Assembly: GCA_018873225.1 (NCBI GenBank) | Contig: JAEILZ010000001.1 | Span: 7,626,001 to 7,690,000 of the forward strand | DNA: 64,000 nucleotides | Reading direction: 5' to 3' | From: [Phialemoniopsis] sp. UDSM-2020 | Taxonomy: Eukaryota > Ascomycota > Sordariomycetes > Thyridiales > Thyridiaceae | Shown here: piece by piece, positions 1 through 13,343 of the stretch | How positions within the stretch are numbered: position 1 is the first letter of the stretch | Layout of the letters: each line of letters begins with the position of its first letter | Notes under the pieces: model-generated | The model's input: the letters and a program-made list of their open reading frames with translations, nothing else | The model's database searches: none | What the model was told of the DNA's origin: nothing | Program-made: the position numbers and the translations under genes

Positions 1-1305
1 CCGGACTCTGCATCGCCGCACAGCCCAGCTTCCGCACACTCGCGGTTCCAGCATGCGCCAGGCTCTGCTTACATGGCCTCCACCGATTCGGCGCTGAACT
101 CCTCAGCCGCTTCCTCCGCATCGACTGTGACTATTGTCCCCTCCTCCAGACCTACGCCACAGGCGACAACACCCCCCGCCAGCGACCCGACATGGTCACC
201 AACCGTACACAATGGGGAGCACACCGCTGCCGCCGATGTTGCGGGAACACCACAAGCACAAAGAACCGTCAGTGTAAAAGACCTCGCCCACATACAGAAC
301 CTCGCCGACCTCGATCTGATCCCGAGTGGCGAGGCCGGTCTCAATGACTCGTCGGCGCAGGACATCAAGTTTGATATCAGCGGGATGCCCATAGGAGACG
401 TCATCGAGATGGTCGCTGCGCTGCTAACCAAGATCACCACCACGAATGACCTGCAGCACGATGCCTTGAACCGTAACGTGAACCACCAAAGACAAGCGCA
501 GGCGCAAAGCGAAGGTTCCGAGTCGCATTCGAGTCCGTTCTCGACCTCCGTGCTGGCATTCCATGGAAAGAATGTTCCCGCCATCACCATCCTCAGCTAC
601 CTCTCCCGAATCCACAAGTACTGTCCGACCACCTACGAAGTGTTTTTGAGCTTGCTGGTCTACTTTGACCGCATGACGGAGCGAGTGAACGACATGGTGA
701 TGAAGGACGAGCAGGAGCGGAGGAAGTCGCAGGCAGAAAGAAGGCCCACCACCACACCATCGGCAGACGTAGACACCCCAATGGAGAATTCTGGCCATGA
801 CAGCGACGAGTCGGACGAGGATCTGGCGGACGATAGCAGTGACGATGACGACGATGACGACGACGACGTCGGCAGCGGCAAGGGGAAGAGCATCGACACG
901 CACAGAGCGAGGACGGCCATGGGCCAGGACCCCACGCCATTGCCTTCCGCGACCTATTTTGTCGTCGATAGCTTCAACATCCACCGTTTGATCATATCCG
1001 GCGTCACCTGCGCCAGCAAGTTCTTCTCGGATGTCTTTTACACCAACTCGAGATATGCCAAGGTACGTTGCCTCTTGTGCTCTTTGTATGGCAGACATGA
1101 TCACTGACTTTTCTTATCATAGGTCGGTGGCCTTCCTTTGGCTGAGCTCAACCACCTGGAGCTTCAGTTCCTGCTGCTCAACGATTTTCGATTGGCCGTA
1201 CCTGTCGAAGACCTCGAGGCCTACGCAACGATGCTCGTCGAGTTCTACGCGCGTGAAGTGATTGCTCACCGGCCCCGGCCTGCGGCAGGGGCCTCGGAGC
1301 CCTGA
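1..1305 (+). CDS. pho80: PHO80/PREG-type cyclin (5' partial)
   Basis: Regulatory cyclin of the PHO85-type kinase that controls the phosphate-starvation response (Neurospora PREG, yeast Pho80). Two exons: to 1062 and 1123-1305, with a 60-nt intron (GTACGT...CATAG) that falls inside the cyclin box just after RYAK and restores KVGGLPLAELNHLE. The family signatures FHGKNVPAI, IHKYCPTTYEVFLSLLVYF and ISGVTCASKFFSDVFY are all present. The cyclin box is split by an insertion rich in Ser and Asp (a run of about ten Asp near 860), as in other filamentous-fungal PREG proteins. The first ATG is at 73, but the frame is open to base 1 with coding-like composition, so the real start may lie outside the window. 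From ATG 73 the protein would be 390 residues. Family assignment is firm; Pho80 versus a close Pcl paralogue is inferred from the motif match. Confidence 0.88.
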
Positions 1306-4300
1306 ATGAATCACTCGATATGGTGATTTTGACGACGAAGGTGGGAGTCTGGCGACAGGCTTTGTAATGGAAGAGTTAATACAGCGAGATACCCGTGGTC
1401 GTGAAAGACTACATATAGATGGGCTAGCCGGGCTACGGGGCCAACCCCTGGATCTGGAATACGGTTCGGGCGCTGCCCTGGGAACGGCCTAGGTCGAGAG
1501 GAGATGCGCTGCCCGCGGCAAATACGCCGTGTGTCACAGAGGAGGAGCATAGTTCACAAACTGACCACAAGAGTTGAAATCATGAAGTTGGCTGGAGCTT
1601 TATGCGAGCGGCCAGTCCCGGCATCCAGAGAGGAGGCAAGAAGATGACGAGATTGCTCCCAGATTGCTTCAACAGAGATTACGATATCGCAACAAACGAC
1701 CGGCTTAAGAAGATACAGGGAAGACGGGACTTTATTACTACTCCCTTTTTCTTTCCCATTTCTCCAAAGACCCATCATTTTTGTGTGAGAAAGATACCCC
1801 GGATATAGAATATGACGGGTCATACGTTTTAGACTGGCTTTGCTTTTCATCCTTTCTTTTTCTCACTTCCACATCGATGATTCACATATCCGGCCGAGAG
1901 GATGGGTGATGGGCGCAAGGGCAGCACACGAGTAGACGTTAATGGGAGGGGGCTTTACTTACTTGGCTCGAGGATCCTGAGAGGACCTTTGACATGATGA
2001 ATATTATCTGTAATTTTCCGAGCGTCTCTGGTAACCCCAGTGCTGTGATATTGCTGCGACGTGACCACGTACGCGCTCTGGTCAACCTGGAGTACGGGAC
2101 CACCTGACATCAGATCAGGACGGTGATTATCCACATTTGGGCATCGGTAGGGCTGCCTGGGACCCTTTTGTACACTATTCTTGAGAGGGATCGCCGTCGT
2201 GCCGAGTCGTAGTCGAGATTGTGATCTGTGGCTTGCACTTTGACAGGCCCCCTCTCATGTGCCGAGGCGGATGTGATTGCCGGACAATGGCGTTTCCACA
2301 CAGGATCGACGGGGCAAGGGATTGCGATCCCAGAGGAAACGGAGGCTCGGACATCGTCGCAGCGTCTTGACCTGATACCGTACAAGGAGGAGTAGGTTGT
2401 CGCATGGAATGTGTTGCCTTGCTCTCCCATACCTTGTTATTTCGTATGTTCTGGAAGGTCTTGATCTCACCAGTGGTCTCTGTAGTTTTGTTGGTCGGGT
2501 GAATCTTTGTGCAGCCCGAGACGACATGACGTCTGGTTCTTGCCGCACCGATCGTGGGCGCTTGCTAAGCTCCGATTTGCTGATGCCGGAGATTGGGTAA
2601 GCTGACCGCTTGTATCGTGCATGATCGATTCATGTCTTACATGTCGGCAACAGAATCGGCCTTGTCATTTCTCGACGTTCTGTGCCTGTCGAGATATCAA
2701 GAATTCAGCTGCAGAAGGGCAACGGAGCGGGCCGGCCGGGGTGAGTGCCCGTACCAGACGAGGACAAAAAGATCGTCGTGCGGGACTTCCGACTCTGGCC
2801 TCCTTTTTCTCACCCCTGGGCATCAACACCCCCTGGACACTCTCGGCCAGTCATCGTGGCGCTGATTTTTATCTCCTAGCTCTGTTGCCCCTGGCTGGAG
2901 GATTGCAGGCTCGAATCGCTTCTTGGCTTTCCCATGTCTGAAACGCAGAGAGATCGGAAGAGAAAATTGCCTCTTGGAGCCTAGGTAGACTCGCGATGCA
3001 GCCTTGTGGCCCTCGCTCCTGTTCCTGCGGCAAGGGGGGTTGCGCCGCCCTACCAGAGGGGCGGCCCTGAACAAGCTTAAAAGCTTTGGTGAATGTGCAT
3101 GTCATGCTTTTTTTACATGGACTATCCTGGTGATGATGGTTCGAGAAGGTGTTCGGGAGAGCAATTGATGTGTCGTAGTGCAGCAAGCGATACGTTACAT
3201 GGTTTCTATCCTCATCCTGATTTCTTGCCTCTTGAGAGACAGACGAGGGTGTTCAACCGTGGCTCTGGAACGGCAAGGAAGGAAAGGGTATCCCGGGAAT
3301 CTCATGCTTTCTCCTCCACGCGATGCGAGTTTAATATCTCGTTCTATGACGATTCGGGCAGGTCGTGTGAATAAGCACGCCGTCACAAGTGTGTGCTGGG
3401 TGCTGACTGCTGTCACATTGAAACACCAGCAGCGCTAGGTTGAAACGGCCTTTGCCGTTTGGTCTGAACGGGTGTTGAATGGGTGGGCAGCTGGAGGTGA
3501 TAGCACATGCTTGCTGGCTTGTTTGTTTCACACTTTCTAATCCTCCATCCTCCATGTCTTGGAAGGAGAGAAGGGAGGAGCAGTCGCAACCAGGTTAATG
3601 CTCATTGGGTGGGTGGCCTGGATTCTGTTTCCGGCAAGAGTGCGGATGTAATTTTCGAGAAGGTGAAGAAGGCATATGATCTGACTGACTGATGTGGAAG
3701 GGGCAAACGAGCGTTTTCGTTCAGCACGCCACGCGCCAAAAAAGTTTTCGTGATAATTGCCAATTGCTCAGTCATTCCCTCCTGTTCAATAGACAAAGCG
3801 CCCACCGTCGCCACCACGGAGGGTCTCCAACAACAGTAGAACGTCAACTCGCCGTTTTTCTCGCTTTGAGAATGCAGACCGCACACCGGTGAAGAATAAA
3901 GAAAGGCCACTATCACACGGGAGGTGGAGAACAGCCGCTCGTCCACCTCGTGGTTTACCGAGGGCCAAGCCTCGAACTCGTGCAATTCTGTTCCAGCTAA
4001 CGGTCCAACTTTCCTGAAAGAGGCAGTCAATTGGATTCAGCCTATTCCAGAGCACCAGAGCGCCGCCAAGGAGACGACGATAAGGAGTCATCTCGGGCCT
4101 GTGCTCCCATCGAGATGGTTTTCTGTCCCAGGGGGGCCTTGCCTGACTGGACGAGATTTTCATTCGCTCGTCACTCCAACGGCAGCATCATGTCTTGTGC
4201 TTATCACCCGTCTTTGGATCAAAGATCAAACCACATTCACTGTCTGCTTGGGGCTGGTCCCGGTTTTCTCTCAACGGCCCCGTTGGCTGGGTCTTGATGA

Positions 4301-6299
4301 AGCATTCACCCGCAAACCCAAAGACCACGATTCGGCCCTTTTCCCCGCGATTAGGCGCATCTTTTCTTCTCATTCTTCTCTCTCGGTTCCAAAAGATCTT
4401 GCAAGCTACTGGCAGGGTTCGACGAGCACAACTTGCACAAGCAAGACATTGCTCGTCGTACGGGATACCTAGCACGTAAAAACCTCGCGGCGGACAGTCT
4501 CCTCCACCCTAAATCTCGTAACTGCTCCCCTTCAGGCCTCCCAAAACTCGCAACATGGGTTCTTTATCCGGCGTTGATACATTGCAGGGTTTAAGAGTCA
4601 GTAGAAGCTGGGCAGAGACCGGGGTGGTCCGACGACTCGCAAAGTCCAGACTCGCAGCGACTCCATCGCCCATCTCCACGTCCATCAAGCCAAGCTCCAA
4701 GCTAGCTGCTGCCGGGGTACGCAAGAGAGCTCGATGAGACGAAAACCTTCTTTGATGTCGACTTGTCAGTACGGAGTAGCCATTGGGGCCTTTAGCATGC
4801 TGCGGCTGGGCACCCGCACGTCGCTTACAAGCCCGCTATTGTCTTTCAACCCCAGTCGCAATGTCTCGTAGTGGGCATGGCTCTGCCCCTAGCGGCAAAT
4901 CGGAACCGGGAAAGTGGGGGAGTCGTGATGAGCAACGGGAGCCCCTGAAAGGAACATTGACAGCGCCACCAATGGCCTAGCTGCAGTCTCTCCCCAGCCA
5001 TCACACCCTCCCAGGTGCTGCCATTCAACGCCAAGAACTCGAGCTCGACCCCTGGAGCAGGGGCATGGGTCTGACGTACAGTGGACTTTTGCTGGGTAGC
5101 CTACAGGGCTAAACCTGCCCTCTGCTTTTGGGGATCGATCCCGAGTTTCTCCTCCCTGCCTTCCCTCCATCTCACCTGGCTTTCCTGCGAGCCTCTGTGC
5201 TTCCAGCCAGCAGCCACTGAGCCAGCATTAGCACGCTATGGCCGTGCGCTTGGCACTTGCGGGGATGCTAAACGTTTCTGGAATGCCTCCCACCCGTGTG
5301 GCGTCCCGCTAAAGACCTGCTAAAGATTTGCTGCATGAGGATGGGGCTCCCTGTCAGTCCAGTAGCCAAAACCCTGTAAGCCATGCTGCTCCGTTACCGT
5401 CGAAAAAGAAAGAAGACCGGCACGCGGCATTGGAAGTTTGCAGAAAAGGCGGGATGGGGGTGATGGGGCGTCCCAGTGACCGACCCTGATCGGCCGCCTC
5501 GAGCAGATCTGGGGGTCATGATGTATGGTTACGAAAACGGGACCCGATAAGGCAATTTCTTGTCTTTGTTTGGGGGCGGACTCGAGTGACGGAGACACAA
5601 AGATGAGAATGGGACACAGGCAAGGCGAGACTCACCGACCCCTGCACTGAATCCTCTTCTTACAAAGGAGACCCCCCCTTCGTTCCTTTCGTACCAGGGT
5701 CTTTGTATGGGCCAGTGTCATGGTGGGTAGGCATGCCATGCCATGCCGTATGCGTCGTAGGTTTCCTGGCCTGTCCCTGCGTGCGCACACACTGACTGCT
5801 CTCTGGCTTTGGATGTGCGAGCTCCGTACTTTGCGGATGGGGGATTGGGATTTGATGGAAATCAAATGAAAGCGTCCCCGCCCAGAATGTCCATGCGACT
5901 CTGAGCGTCGTCAGATAATATCTTGTTCGTCCCGAACTTCCTTCTCGTTCCCACGTCTGTGTGTTTGTTTGCGGCTCAGTTCATTATTGTTAATTCTTTT
6001 TTATCCTGCCTGCATCTGTTCGCTGCCGCACCCGCACCTGCATCAACTTTCGCCGAGAACGTCGCCGCACACAGCCATATCCACACACCTCATCCGTCTC
6101 CAAGCAACAACAGGGAGGGAGGCACACCACCACTGCGACCACCACCACCACCTCGGGAGACGGTTTCCCAACTCACGGTGATCTACGTATTTTCCCGGTA
6201 ATAGGTTTTCTTTGGGGCGGTTTCGAGGAATTTTCTATACATAATTACGTCCCGTGTTGCGTACCCGGCGTCCTTGGACGCCCTCCCCCTCCTGCGATC
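1306..6299. other. 5-kb stretch without a recognisable gene
   Basis: No frame here shows a family motif or a plausible exon chain; open frames are short and overlap on both strands. The last 400 bases (about 5900-6299) are rich in C/T runs and CAC/CCA triplets, as in the 5' leader of a fungal gene, and lead into the ATG at 6300. Long UTRs or noncoding transcripts are possible but cannot be shown from sequence alone. Confidence 0.6.
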
Positions 6300-9200
6300 A
6301 TGGACCCGCGGTCGTGGGCACGAGCCTTTACGTCGACCAAGAAACAGCAGCACCAGCAGCAAGTACAGATGATGCACGCGCAATCCAACGGCTATGCGAC
6401 CAAGCCGCTGGCCATGATGGCGCCGCCGCTGCCGCCTCCCGCCGTCATTCCCGCGACGCTGGCGGCCATTGCGCAGACGTCGCATGCCGTCACCGACTTT
6501 GTCCACTCGGTCGGCGCCTTTGCCCACGTCGAGCTCGAGCCCCTGGCCCGCGAAACCGCCGACCTGCGCCTGGTCCTCGAGCTACTGCGCGACGAGCCCG
6601 CGGTACCCCGCGCCCTGCACGACCTCATCGCGGGCGTCGCCGGCTGGTGCACCGACGTCCTGGGCAGAATCGACGGCGTCCTGGCAGAGTGCAGAGAAGG
6701 GCCGGCGCGCAGCGGCCGCTGGGCCGGAAAGGGCAAGAGTGAGGTCGCTGGGCTCAGATCTCGCCTGGAAGCTTACCGGAGAGCGTTGGCGCTGGCGCTC
6801 GAGGTGGCGACGCTGTACGTGTTTCATTTCCCTCGTTTTTCTATTACTACTCGTTTGCTCCTTTTGCCCTCACCGAGCCTCACTGGTGTCTGGTGCTTCG
6901 GCTACAGCTGCATGTTTCTGTGCTAGCTCTGGCCCGAGGCGTTTTGCCTTTGAGGCAGCACTTTTGGTTGCGGTTTTGTCCCGTTTCTAACCCCCCTCCC
7001 CAATCTTTCTCCGCGTCGGCTGTTCCTCGGCGCGTCGTCCCAGTCCTTTTGGGGAAACCGAGCGCATGTGCACTCAAAAAATCAAGAACAATAAAGCCGA
7101 ATGATGTAGCTGACGGGGCCTTGTTCTCTCTCTTATGCAAAATAGGCCCTCTCCGTCAAATAAGGATTCCTTCCCGATACAGGGTTCCGACGTTAGCCAA
7201 GAGGCCGACCTCATTCTCCAGAAGATCAACCGCTTGCAGGCGCAGATACCGCAGGCCGAGTGGGGGAGCCGGCGATCCAGATTTACCCTGCAGAGCCACC
7301 TGAACGACATGGCTGGCTATGTCGAGGCGATTGCGGGCAGAGAAATAGTCGCTACCTACGAGATACCGTGAGTCTGGTTCCCCCTAACATCCATCCACTC
7401 GTCCTACTTTCTTTATTAAACTCAAGAACCCCCGTCCTTGCTTGGTGTTGCGTCGTGCATATTGCGCACAGTCTCGCTGTGACGCTGTAATGAACAATCC
7501 CGACTAACCCACGGGTCAGAGAGACACCCTATCAAATTAATTCCGGCGGCAGGCCGGACTCTAGGAAGAGTTCCCTGTCATTGAAGCGCATGAGAAACGC
7601 ACTCACCCGCGTGGCTACGTCAGAGAGCCGCACCCGATCCTCCTCGGTCAGTTCCGAGTCAGCGCCCTCGCTAGACCCTGCTGGCTCGTGGCAACAGCAG
7701 CCGCCCGAGGAAGAATTTGCCATTTCGGCCAAGACGCCGTCGGTTAGGACGCAGCACAGGACCGTAGTGCACTCGAGGGACCAGGACGACATGTCTGCAG
7801 TGAGGAGGGGCAGCCAGTCGTCGTCGACGACGACGAACAGGGTTTCCAAAACGTCGTCCATGGCCTCGGAAGGGTTCCCGACACCCGCGCCCACGCGACC
7901 CCTACCCGCACTTCCCCAGACCCGCCGTGTCTCAGATCACACGTCCGTCGATAGCTCGATACCTGGGTCACCGCGAACCTCGAGGAACTCCAAGTCGTCG
8001 AGGACGGCTTCGACCATCGACAGGGCGTCGCGTGCGTCCTCGGCGCGGACGCCCTTGTCGCCCGTATTCAAGGATCCGACCGTCGAGAGCCCGCCCTTGT
8101 CTCCTAAACTGGTGACGCACATGAAAGTTTTCCCCACCAACTCGAAGATCCCCGGCGAAAAGGACCAGCCTGCGCTGCAGATGGACCTGTCGCCTAGCTC
8201 GTCGATCCTGTCGTACCGCAGCGGCAACAACGTCCTCAAGATCTGGTCGCTGACCAACGAGTGCATGGAGAGCAGCATCAAGTTTTCCTTCCTGGTCAAG
8301 GCGCAGACGCGGTCGCGCGAGTTCTTTGTACGCAGCCATGCCATCCTCGCCGAGCCGACGAACCTGGTGGCCATCGCCACTGGCTTTGGCACGACGGTCG
8401 AGGTATGGAACTGGATCAAGAAGAAGAAGATTCAGAGCTTCAGCGACGCCGACCGATGGGCGTCGGTTCGGTCGGACGTCTTCGAGGCAGGCTGGAGCCC
8501 GCTGTCCATCTACCGCGCGGAGAGCGACACGATCGGCGTGTACCCGGCCGAAAAGGACGCCAAGAAGCCCTTTGGCAAGCCCTACAAGATCGACCTCAAG
8601 AAGGCTGGCCTGCCCCTGGTACCAAAGTACCCGGAGCTCGCCTACTCGACCACGGGGCCCATCCTCCTCGCCGCATCGGGACCCCGGCCGCCACGCCTCG
8701 GCGAGCCGCCCTCCGGCAACCAAACTATGCTCATGGCGTGGGAGATACACAACCCGGCCGCTGTGGCCGCGGGCCAGGTCGACCCTCACATCCCTTACAA
8801 GTGGCTCAAGCCGCAACACCCAGAGCTCGAGACGGCGCTGCCGACGTGCCTGTCGACGTACGGCAGCGTCGCCGTGTCGATCTGGATCCCCGCGGGGTAC
8901 AAGTCCGTCCCCGCGCGGGGGATGCCGGGCGGGTACCAGCTCGTGCCGGTCAACGTCACCGAGCGGCACGTCTTGGTGTGGGAGCTGCAGAGCAACAAGA
9001 CGCGCACGTTTAGCATCCCCCACGTGCTGTCGTGCGTGTCGCCCGACTGCAGGCTGCTCGCGTACTGCGACCCCAAGGGCGTCGGGTCGGCGGGCCAGGG
9101 CAAGATCGCCGTCGTCGACGTCATGAGCGGCGACGAGCTGTGGAGGTGGCCGCGGCAGGACCTCGCGCCCGGCCTGGCGGGCTGGGAGGCGCTCGAGGAC

Positions 9201-9335
9201 CTGGCGCAGGTGGCCGAGCTGGCGTTCTCCGAGGACGCGGGCATGCTGTTCGTCGGCGGCGTGGACGGCAGCGTGGCCATGTTCAAGGTGCGGGAGGGCA
9301 TGGCCGGGAGGTTTGGGGACGATGATCGGCGGTGA
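6300..9335 (+). CDS. WD40-like beta-propeller protein of unknown function
   Basis: Three exons, 6300-6814, 7146-7367 and 7520-9335, give 850 residues. Intron 1 is 331 nt (GTACGT...ATAG), long for this window; intron 2 is 152 nt (GTGAGT...TCAG). The N-terminal 230 residues are helical and contain the stretch VSQEADLILQKINRLQAQI, resembling the helical heads of fungal scaffold proteins. Residues about 250-420 are a Ser/Thr/Arg-rich disordered linker. The C-terminal 430 residues carry WD-like strands (NNVLKIWSL, TTVEVWNW, RHVLVWELQ, AMFKV), suggesting a divergent propeller. There is no signal peptide or membrane segment, so it is probably cytoplasmic or nuclear. I do not recognise a characterised orthologue. 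The first exon boundary is supported by the clean phase (CT|G) and by loss of codon bias after 6814. Confidence 0.82.
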
Positions 9336-11237
9336 AAAGTGGGATGGGTAATGAAAGGGGGCTGGCTTCATGCTACGACGGGATGAATGTGATGATGAGG
9401 AAGGGTGGACATATGTGCCGTGGGCTTTTTTTGTATAACTTTGAACGGTGTTTTGCGTGTTGGTTTCTTTTTGGATGGATACCCTCTCTCGAAAGCAGCA
9501 GCAACAACAACAAAAGAAGCATAGGCGGACTTGATCAATGGTCCTACTTTTTTTTTTTGGCATATGGGAGTCTATTTTGCTTTCTCCTGACTGGGGATGG
9601 CTGGCGCCTTTTGGGAGTGCTTGTCTGCCGTTCTATCTTGGATATAGATTTCAGGGGTTGTGTAGTCAGATTTTATCTTGGAACGGCGAGAGCCTTTTCT
9701 TTACCCCTCTTGGTGCCTATTCTTTCGACGGTTGTCTTTCTCATACGACTTGCTAAGGGTGTATGTCTGCCTGGTATTTTGAGTCAAGCTGCTTGTTGAC
9801 GATGGGACACTTTTGGATCACGCACGGCCTTTATATCATTGTCTAGTCTTGCCAGATGTCATAATGTTGCCTATATTCTTCATGATATGGATATTTCTCA
9901 GCTTCGAAGTCAACTTTATATCTAGGAATGTTGCATTGCATATTGTAGTACTAAGCTGCCCAGAATCCAATGGTATCTGCGGTTTAGTCTTGTTGTCCGT
10001 TTAGATGCTATTGACAGAGTTGTGCAACGCGTCACAAGGGTGCCTCTCAAACCTTTAATTGTTCTCTTTTGAACCCCGAAATGATCTTACAATGCAATTC
10101 GAGGCGATATGTCTGGTCAGAACCATGCAGCTGGGTACGCGCTGGCTATATTCCCGGGATCCGTAGTCCGTGTTGAGCATTTTTGTTTCCATAGTCTGAA
10201 ACGCCATAGGGCAATCAAGACGGATTGGATCGTCCCGCCGTCATTATCCGGCTCGATTGCCATAGGCGGCCGCACTCGTTCATATGTGCCGTGTGCCCAG
10301 TCGGCAGGTAATGCCAAGGGTCGGGCGTTAATATCAAATACTTCCTTACGACGGAACCAAGCACGGTGCCATCGAACCCACGGGCAATATACATGCCAAT
10401 TGACGCAATTGACGCATTGATTGGGCTGACTTCATGCCTTGCGAGGGGTAGAAGTGCACGTTTACGGCACCCTGCTAGGGGATCTGGTCTCACTGCTTTC
10501 TCTCCAATGGCGTGCGATCTGTTCCTGATGAGCTGCCGGACGAAGAGGGTGTCGTCGGGATATCGCGTGAGACTAATACGAATCAAGCAGCTGCACGTCC
10601 GAGCCACTCTTCCTCCGAGGTACGCAAGTTTCATCGGACCCGTTAGATATTCTCTCGACTTCCCCTCGGATCACTGCCGCCGCAGGGCCACAGAATGGTC
10701 CACCCCGCGGCATGGCAAAAGCTTAGCAGGATCGCCGGACATAAGAAGAACCTGCCCAATCCGGCAAGGAGGGCGTTGCAGCCGCCGCTTATTACAGGGG
10801 TCGCGGCAGTCGATCTTGATGCCACCCTTCGCTCGCCTCGGGGGCTATCAAGGTGTGATTTGCATAGAGCGAGAGCAATACGAACCCAGAGAAAGTGAGG
10901 GCATAAGCTTTCGAGTGTGCCATGGTAGTGCACCCCGTGACAGCTTTAGGAAGGAGCTTGCTTCGGTTCCTACATGTAGTGGAGGGAGGGGGAGCTGCGG
11001 GTGCGCGTATTCGACTACCACTAGACCTCCGTTCTATGACCCTGCGAGTATATGAAGCTCTCTGTCCCTCACTTCCCCAAAGTACGTCCGGCTTCTGAAC
11101 CACCTTTTACCGTCCATTGGTGTTCTTGCCCCCTCGCTGTCTCAGGCTGCCCCTGTCGTTGAGGTGATTTCCCAGCCACACCATCCATATCTGCTCGTTC
11201 GACAAGCACGCGCAAATATACGCCCCTGTTGGTAGCG
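9336..11237. other. Intergenic, no gene seen
   Basis: The first 600 bases are T-rich and look like a 3' UTR plus spacer. One long open frame (10366-11055, + strand) lacks an early ATG, any family resemblance and coding-like composition, so I treat it as chance. Confidence 0.6.
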
Positions 11238-13141
11238 ATGCTGCTTCCGCTCGCCTTCCTGGCCGCGGCCGCCACGGCCCGCGTCATCACCAAGCTCCCA
11301 TCCGTGCCCCAGGGCTGGCGCGAGCTGCGGACGGCCGAGGACGCCGAGCCCATCGTTCTGCGCATCGCCCTGCGGCAGCAGCAGGCCGCCGTCCTCGAGC
11401 AGGCCGTCCTCGACGTCTCGACGCCGGGGCACCCCAAGTACGGCAAGCACCTGACGCGCGATGAGGTGCGCTCCCTGACGGCGCCTTCACCGCGCGCCGT
11501 CGAGGGCGTCACCGCCTGGCTCGGGGAGCACGGCGTGCGGTCCTTTGTCGACAACGACTGGGTCACCGTGACGACGACCGTGGGGAGAGCCAATGCCCTG
11601 CTCGACACGCGCTTTGCGTGGTACCAGTATGACAATGGGGGCGCGCCGAAGCTGCGCTCGCTCGGGTATAGCCTGCCCGACGAGCTCGCGGGTCACGTCG
11701 ACATGGTGCAGCCGACGACGCGGTTCGGGCAGCCCGCGGCTCAAAAGTCGACCATCTTCGAGGTGCAGTCGGTGCCCGAGGAGGAGGCCAAGTCCGGGCC
11801 CGTGGCCGTGTCGCACGCCCACGCAGAGGTCGTCGGCGAGGCCGACGGCGAGCTGGCGCCCGTGCCGTCGTGCGCCAAGGAGGTGACGCCGCAGTGCCTG
11901 CACGACCTGTATGACATCCACTACACGGCCAAGCCCGAGGGGAACCTGGTCGCGTTCGCGTCGTACCTCGAGGAGTACGCGCGGTACGCGGACCTGCAGA
12001 CGTTTGAGACGAAGTATCTGCCCGAGGCTGTGGGGCAGAACTTTACGGTCGAGCTGGTCAACGGCGGGCTGGACGACCAGAAGAGCGACGACGATAGTGG
12101 TAAGCCTCGATCGAAATTTGACTGACCTGAGAGCTTGCTGACGTGTCCATGTAATCTAGTCGAGGCCAACCTGGATGTGCAAGCAATTGTGGCTGTGAGC
12201 CATCCCATCCCAATACTCGAGTACAGCACTGCTGGGAGAGGGTACGTTTAGCTGCGTGGTCTCCTTGTAATATTAAAATTAACAGTCTTGATAGACCGCT
12301 CATCCCCACGCCGGACGAGCCAACCCAGCCCGGCAGCAACGAGCCGTACCTCGAGTTCCTCACCCACGTTCTCGCCCAGCCCGACGAGGCCCTGCCCCAG
12401 ACGCTCACCACCTCGTACGGCGAGGAAGAGCAGTCCATCCCCGAAGAGTACGCCCTCAAGGTCTGCAACCTCTTCATGCAGCTCGGCGCCCGCGGCGTGT
12501 CCATCCTGTTCTCGTCCGGCGACTCGGGCCCCGGCAACTCGTGCGTCCGCGTCTCCGACAACGCACCCTTCTTCAACCCGACGTTCCCAGCAGGCTGCCC
12601 CTATGTGACCGCCGTCGGCGGCACCACCGGCACGGGCCCGGAGAAGGCCGTCTACTTCTCGAGCGGCGGCTTCTCCATCTACCACGACCGGCCCGCCTAC
12701 CAGGACGCCGCCGTGTCGGCCTACCTCGACTCGGGCAAGGCCGACGTCTACTCTGCCTTCTTCAACAAGACGGGTCGCGGCATCCCCGACGTCGCGGCGC
12801 AGGGCAAGGACTTTGTCGTCGTCGACAAGGGCGCGACGTACCACGTCGGCGGCACGAGCGCGTCGAGCCCGGCGTTCGCGGGCGTCGTGGCCCTGCTCAA
12901 CGCGGCGCGGCGCAGCAAGGGCGAGCCGCCCCTGGGGTTCCTCAACCCGTGGCTGTACAACAACTCGGCGGCGCTGACGGACATCACCGAGGGCTTCGGC
13001 AGCGGGTGCGCCGGCAACAAGGCGTTCCCCGGCGGCGCCAAGTGGAACGCCACGGAGGGCTGGGACCCGGTGACGGGGCTGGGCACGCCCAAGTTTGGGG
13101 CGCTGCTTGCTGCTGCTGCGCCGGGGGTGGACAACGCTTAG
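11238..13141 (+). CDS. Secreted sedolisin-family (S53) serine protease
   Basis: Acid-active tripeptidyl-peptidase/sedolisin that digests protein outside the cell or in the vacuole. Exons 11238-12099, 12160-12241 and 12295-13141 (introns of 60 and 53 nt) give 596 residues. A hydrophobic signal peptide (MLLPLAFLAAAATA) is followed by a pro-domain of about 180 residues with the typical HPKYGKHLT motif. The catalytic residues are visible: Glu289 and Asp293 in EANLDVQ, the oxyanion Asp391 in SSGDSG, and Ser503 in GGTSASSP. The calcium-site Asp residues follow in LTDITEG and GWDPVTGLGTP. Length and order are normal for fungal sedolisins, and all residues needed for activity are present. The ATG at 11238 is chosen because it opens the signal peptide; the codon 9 nt upstream is TTG. 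It faces the flavoprotein gene tail-to-tail, 202 nt away. Confidence 0.95.
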
Positions 13142-13343
13142 GTTGGATGGATGAGAGGGTCACTGCGGATGGGTTTCGCGCGCGTGCGCAAGTGTTTGAG
13201 GGAAGAGGGGAGGTAATGGATGAGATTAAGAAGTGATATTAGATGAGCATTAAATGGTATTATTTGAACCGAATATGAAGAACTCATGAAGACATGAACA
13301 TCCCCGCCTGTATCTCCCGCGTTTCTCATCATCATTAACGTGG

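Noticed and set aside
3924..4472. 182-codon open frame in the 5-kb gap
   Set aside because: No ATG start, no motif, and overlapping frames of similar length on the other strand.
7968..9563. 531-codon minus-strand frame opposite the WD40-like gene
   Set aside because: It is the antisense shadow of a GC-rich coding exon; the plus strand carries the WD-like motifs and correct splice sites.
10366..11055. 229-codon open frame on the plus strand
   Set aside because: It begins at a GTG, has no domain or signal, has random-looking composition rich in Arg/Ser/Pro, and lies across the presumed promoter of the sedolisin gene.
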